Source: JAIPIY01 sp964489785 (GTDB lineage: Bacteria > Patescibacteriota > Minisyncoccia > Phycocordibacterales > UBA1006). From it: DNA of 23,786 nucleotides. The notes under the pieces were generated by a model that was given only the letters and a program-made list of their open reading frames with translations, ran no database searches and was not told the DNA's origin. The stretch is taken from assembly GCA_964489785.1 (NCBI GenBank), contig CAZAZY010000013.1, forward strand, positions 1-23,786, written 5' to 3'. Below are positions 22,675 to 23,786 of this stretch, in pieces. Every line of letters begins with the position of its first letter. The stretch's first letter is position 1. The translations under genes and the position numbers were made by a program.

Positions 22675-22950
22675 ATGAATAAAAAGCAAAGTAAACAATT
22701 AGAGAAATATTTCAAAGGTGTGGCGAACCATTATCGATTGGAAATACTTTTTGTATTAGACAAGGATGCAAATCTGACACTGGATCAGCTGTGTGAACGT
22801 GTAGAAGGTAATGCAAAAACGGTTTCAGGACATACGCGTCGACTGGTCGAAGCGGGGTTGTTGAATAAAAAATATGAAGGACTAAACGTACATCATGCAT
22901 TGTCGCCATATGGTAAAAAGTTTGCAAAATTTGCACAATCATTTCTCTAA
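22675..22950 (+). CDS. Winged-helix (ArsR-like) transcriptional regulator
   Basis: A 91-residue DNA-binding protein of the small ArsR/HTH type. Helix 1 is GVANHYRLEILFVLDKDA (about residues 16-33), followed by the helix-turn-helix LTLDQLCERVEGNAKTVSGHTRRLVEAGLL (about 35-64) and the wing KKYEGLNVHHALSPYGKKFAKF (about 66-87). No cysteines are present, so metal or thiol sensing of the classic ArsR kind is excluded. The ATG at 22675 is chosen because an extended -10 box lies 8 bases upstream; in-frame starts at 22633 (TTG) and 22657 (ATG) would need the upstream promoter. Flanking palindromes suggest autoregulation and possibly control of msrB. The signal is unknown. Confidence 0.85.
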   Translation: MNKKQSKQLEKYFKGVANHYRLEILFVLDKDANLTLDQLCERVEGNAKTVSGHTRRLVEAGLLNKKYEGLNVHHALSPYGKKFAKFAQSFL

Positions 22951-23166
22951 GAAAGACATCAAGGAATATACATGGGCAACGAGACCCCCCTTTTCCCTCT
23001 CGAGGATTATTGAACGTAATCTATTCTCTTATTCTCGAGAATAAGAGAATAGATGGAAGGATGAGAGTAGTTAAAGAGTAGTTAAGATAAGGAGGAAGAG
23101 GGATATGAATGGTGGTGGGAATAAGAATAGTAAAATTACATTGTGGATAATTTTTGACTTTTTCTC
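22951..23166. other. Intergenic region with a 36-base palindrome and a purine-rich tract
   Basis: No convincing gene. It holds the palindrome at 23019-23054, followed by a strongly purine-rich plus strand (23055-23120) with a canonical AGGAGG about 9 bases before an ATG at 23105. That ATG opens a 45-codon hydrophobic frame that runs antisense into the DUF1801 gene and ends at 23242. I consider the frame doubtful; the region could instead be an untranslated RNA or leader. Confidence 0.5.
23019..23054. promoter_or_regulatory. Perfect 36-base palindrome, second operator-like site
   Basis: A perfect inverted repeat without a loop, centred on CTCGAG and containing the same TATTCTCGAGAATA core as the site at 22628-22657. 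The outer arms differ from the first copy. No T-run follows on either side, so it is not a standard terminator. Confidence 0.7.
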
Positions 23167-23529
23167 CTACTTCCCACTCTTTATTTCTTTTAAACGGAAT
23201 TTCACGATTTTTGTAATCAACGGAATCGGAAGAGGTTTATGATAAGAAAAGCGAATACACCCTTTTGAGTAATCTATCCCCGCCTTTTTCAGTTCTGGTT
23301 CAAACGCTGTCACACCACTGGGTGCGGGATAAAATCCAAAGTGTTTTTTCATCACCGCATAATGCACCAGGTTTTTCCCATTCACCTGCACCGTCGGCAT
23401 ACCATAGCGAATTACCTCTTCCCCCTGTGGGACCAGTTTCTGCAAAGTTTTCTGCATTAATACCAAAACCCCCTGACGTTCCTTTGGAGATTTTTTGATG
23501 TATTCGTTTATGTTTTTATAGGTTTTCAT
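23167..23529 (-). CDS. DUF1801 (YdhG-like) protein
   Basis: A 120-residue soluble protein with the DUF1801 pattern: YIKKSPKERQGVLVLMQKTLQKLVPQGEEVIRYGMPTV, then NGKNLVHYAVMKKHFGFYPAP, and a C-terminal GCIRFSYHKPLPIPLITKIVKFRLKEI. DUF1801 proteins fold like frataxin; some Bacillus members act as intracellular iron chaperones, and most have no known role. It starts 3 bases after the stop of the upstream gene. A GAGGAAG stretch within that gene's last codons could serve as Shine-Dalgarno site, so the two are probably co-transcribed. Length is typical for the family. Confidence 0.9.
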   Translation of the reverse strand: MKTYKNINEYIKKSPKERQGVLVLMQKTLQKLVPQGEEVIRYGMPTVQVNGKNLVHYAVMKKHFGFYPAPSGVTAFEPELKKAGIDYSKGCIRFSYHKPLPIPLITKIVKFRLKEIKSGK

Positions 23530-23532
23530 AGA

Positions 23533-23786
23533 TTATTCTTCCTCGATTCTTCTTCTTCTTTCATCTAATGTTTCACCTTCATACATCCAATAAATTGGCC
23601 CTTGCGCTGGCCAGTCAACTCCTAATACACCTTGCGCAGCTTTTGAAAGACTCGTGGTTTGTCCGTTAAATTCTACTGAACGATTGTCAATAACTTTTAC
23701 TTTTATGTTTTCATCGTTAATAAATATAAGTTCTGAACCGATAGGTATTTTAACCATTTCGAAATTAAATACTGCTCGACGAGTTC
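23533..23786 (-). CDS. Small DUF4357-like protein (5' end outside window)
   Basis: The frame is open through the window edge, reading RRAVFNFE before an internal ATG at 23757 (MVKIPIGSEL). The visible 84 codons contain a strand-rich part (LIFINDENIKVKVIDNRSVEF), then NGQTTSLSKAAQGVLGVDWPAQGPIYWMYEGETL, and a charged end DERRRRIEEE. The TSLS-AA-LG...G..YW.YEG.TL pattern resembles DUF4357-type modules, seen alone or attached to restriction and GIY-YIG proteins. The RR-F-F-MV stretch also looks conserved in such small proteins, so the true start is probably upstream, beyond the window. The function is unknown. It precedes the DUF1801 gene by 3 bases and likely shares its transcript. Confidence 0.65.
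   Translation of the reverse strand, partial: TRRAVFNFEMVKIPIGSELIFINDENIKVKVIDNRSVEFNGQTTSLSKAAQGVLGVDWPAQGPIYWMYEGETLDERRRRIEEE

Noticed and set aside
23019..23054. The 36-base palindrome as a terminator of the regulator gene
   Set aside because: There is no loop and no T-run on either side, and its core is shared with the promoter palindrome at 22628-22657, which favours an operator.
1..23786. Alternative genetic code with TGA as glycine, as in some Patescibacteria
   Set aside because: Long coding frames contain no in-frame TGA, and TGA serves as stop at 4747-4749 and at the end of the gene 15974-16228, where a terminator follows.
1..23786. tRNA, rRNA, transposase, integrase or phage structural genes
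   Set aside because: I looked for them by eye on both strands and found none. A tRNA scan was not possible here.

Overview
The window reads as a compact, AT-rich bacterial chromosome segment using the standard bacterial code: very long frames run without in-frame TGA, and TGA ends the genes at 3961-4749 and 15974-16228. Several things fit a Patescibacteria (Candidate Phyla Radiation) genome: short genes packed tightly on both strands, a reduced TspO, a PspC protein, a MacAB-type exporter, and two large secreted proteins with GLUG repeats ending in a peptidoglycan-binding domain. This placement is an inference; no rRNA, tRNA or marker gene confirms it. A 100-base run of N (12041-12140) shows the sequence is a scaffolded assembly.

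Layout. 1-3927 (minus): a tripartite ABC exporter (membrane-fusion protein, permease, ATPase, the last cut by the window edge) behind two small membrane or cell-envelope genes. 3929-3957: a symmetric divergent promoter. 3961-5476 (plus): a YihY/BrkB membrane protein and a LOG-family nucleotide hydrolase. 5473-8076: two unrecognised membrane-anchored proteins, an RsuA/RluB-type pseudouridine synthase and a membrane-anchored YceI protein. 8146-11032: a P-type cation ATPase and a GIY-YIG protein. 11039-12343: an ABC-F ATPase broken by the assembly gap. 12456-15446: a 996-residue GLUG/Ig-like surface protein bounded by two copies of a hairpin repeat. 15538-17521: small genes (a lysine-rich 22-mer, PspC, a two-TM protein, TspO, a DUF5872-like protein, DoxX). 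17574-22551: msrA and msrB, separated by a 1326-residue GLUG surface protein. 22622-23054: a winged-helix regulator with two long CTCGAG-centred palindromes. 23167-23786: a DUF1801 protein and a partial small gene.

Functional themes are cell-envelope traffic and display (exporter, surface proteins, PspC, TspO, YceI, DoxX) and oxidative protein repair (MsrA/MsrB). The regulator next to msrB may control it.

Two patterns stand out. First, at least 14 transcription starts show a -10 box, usually extended (TGN-TATAMT), placed only 4-9 bases before the start codon. This predicts leaderless or nearly leaderless mRNAs as the default here, with Shine-Dalgarno-like sites mainly at operon-internal genes. 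Second, each of the two surface-protein genes is bracketed by a short duplicated sequence: the last 13 codons of msrB in one case, a terminator hairpin in the other. This suggests that both genes were inserted into pre-existing loci.
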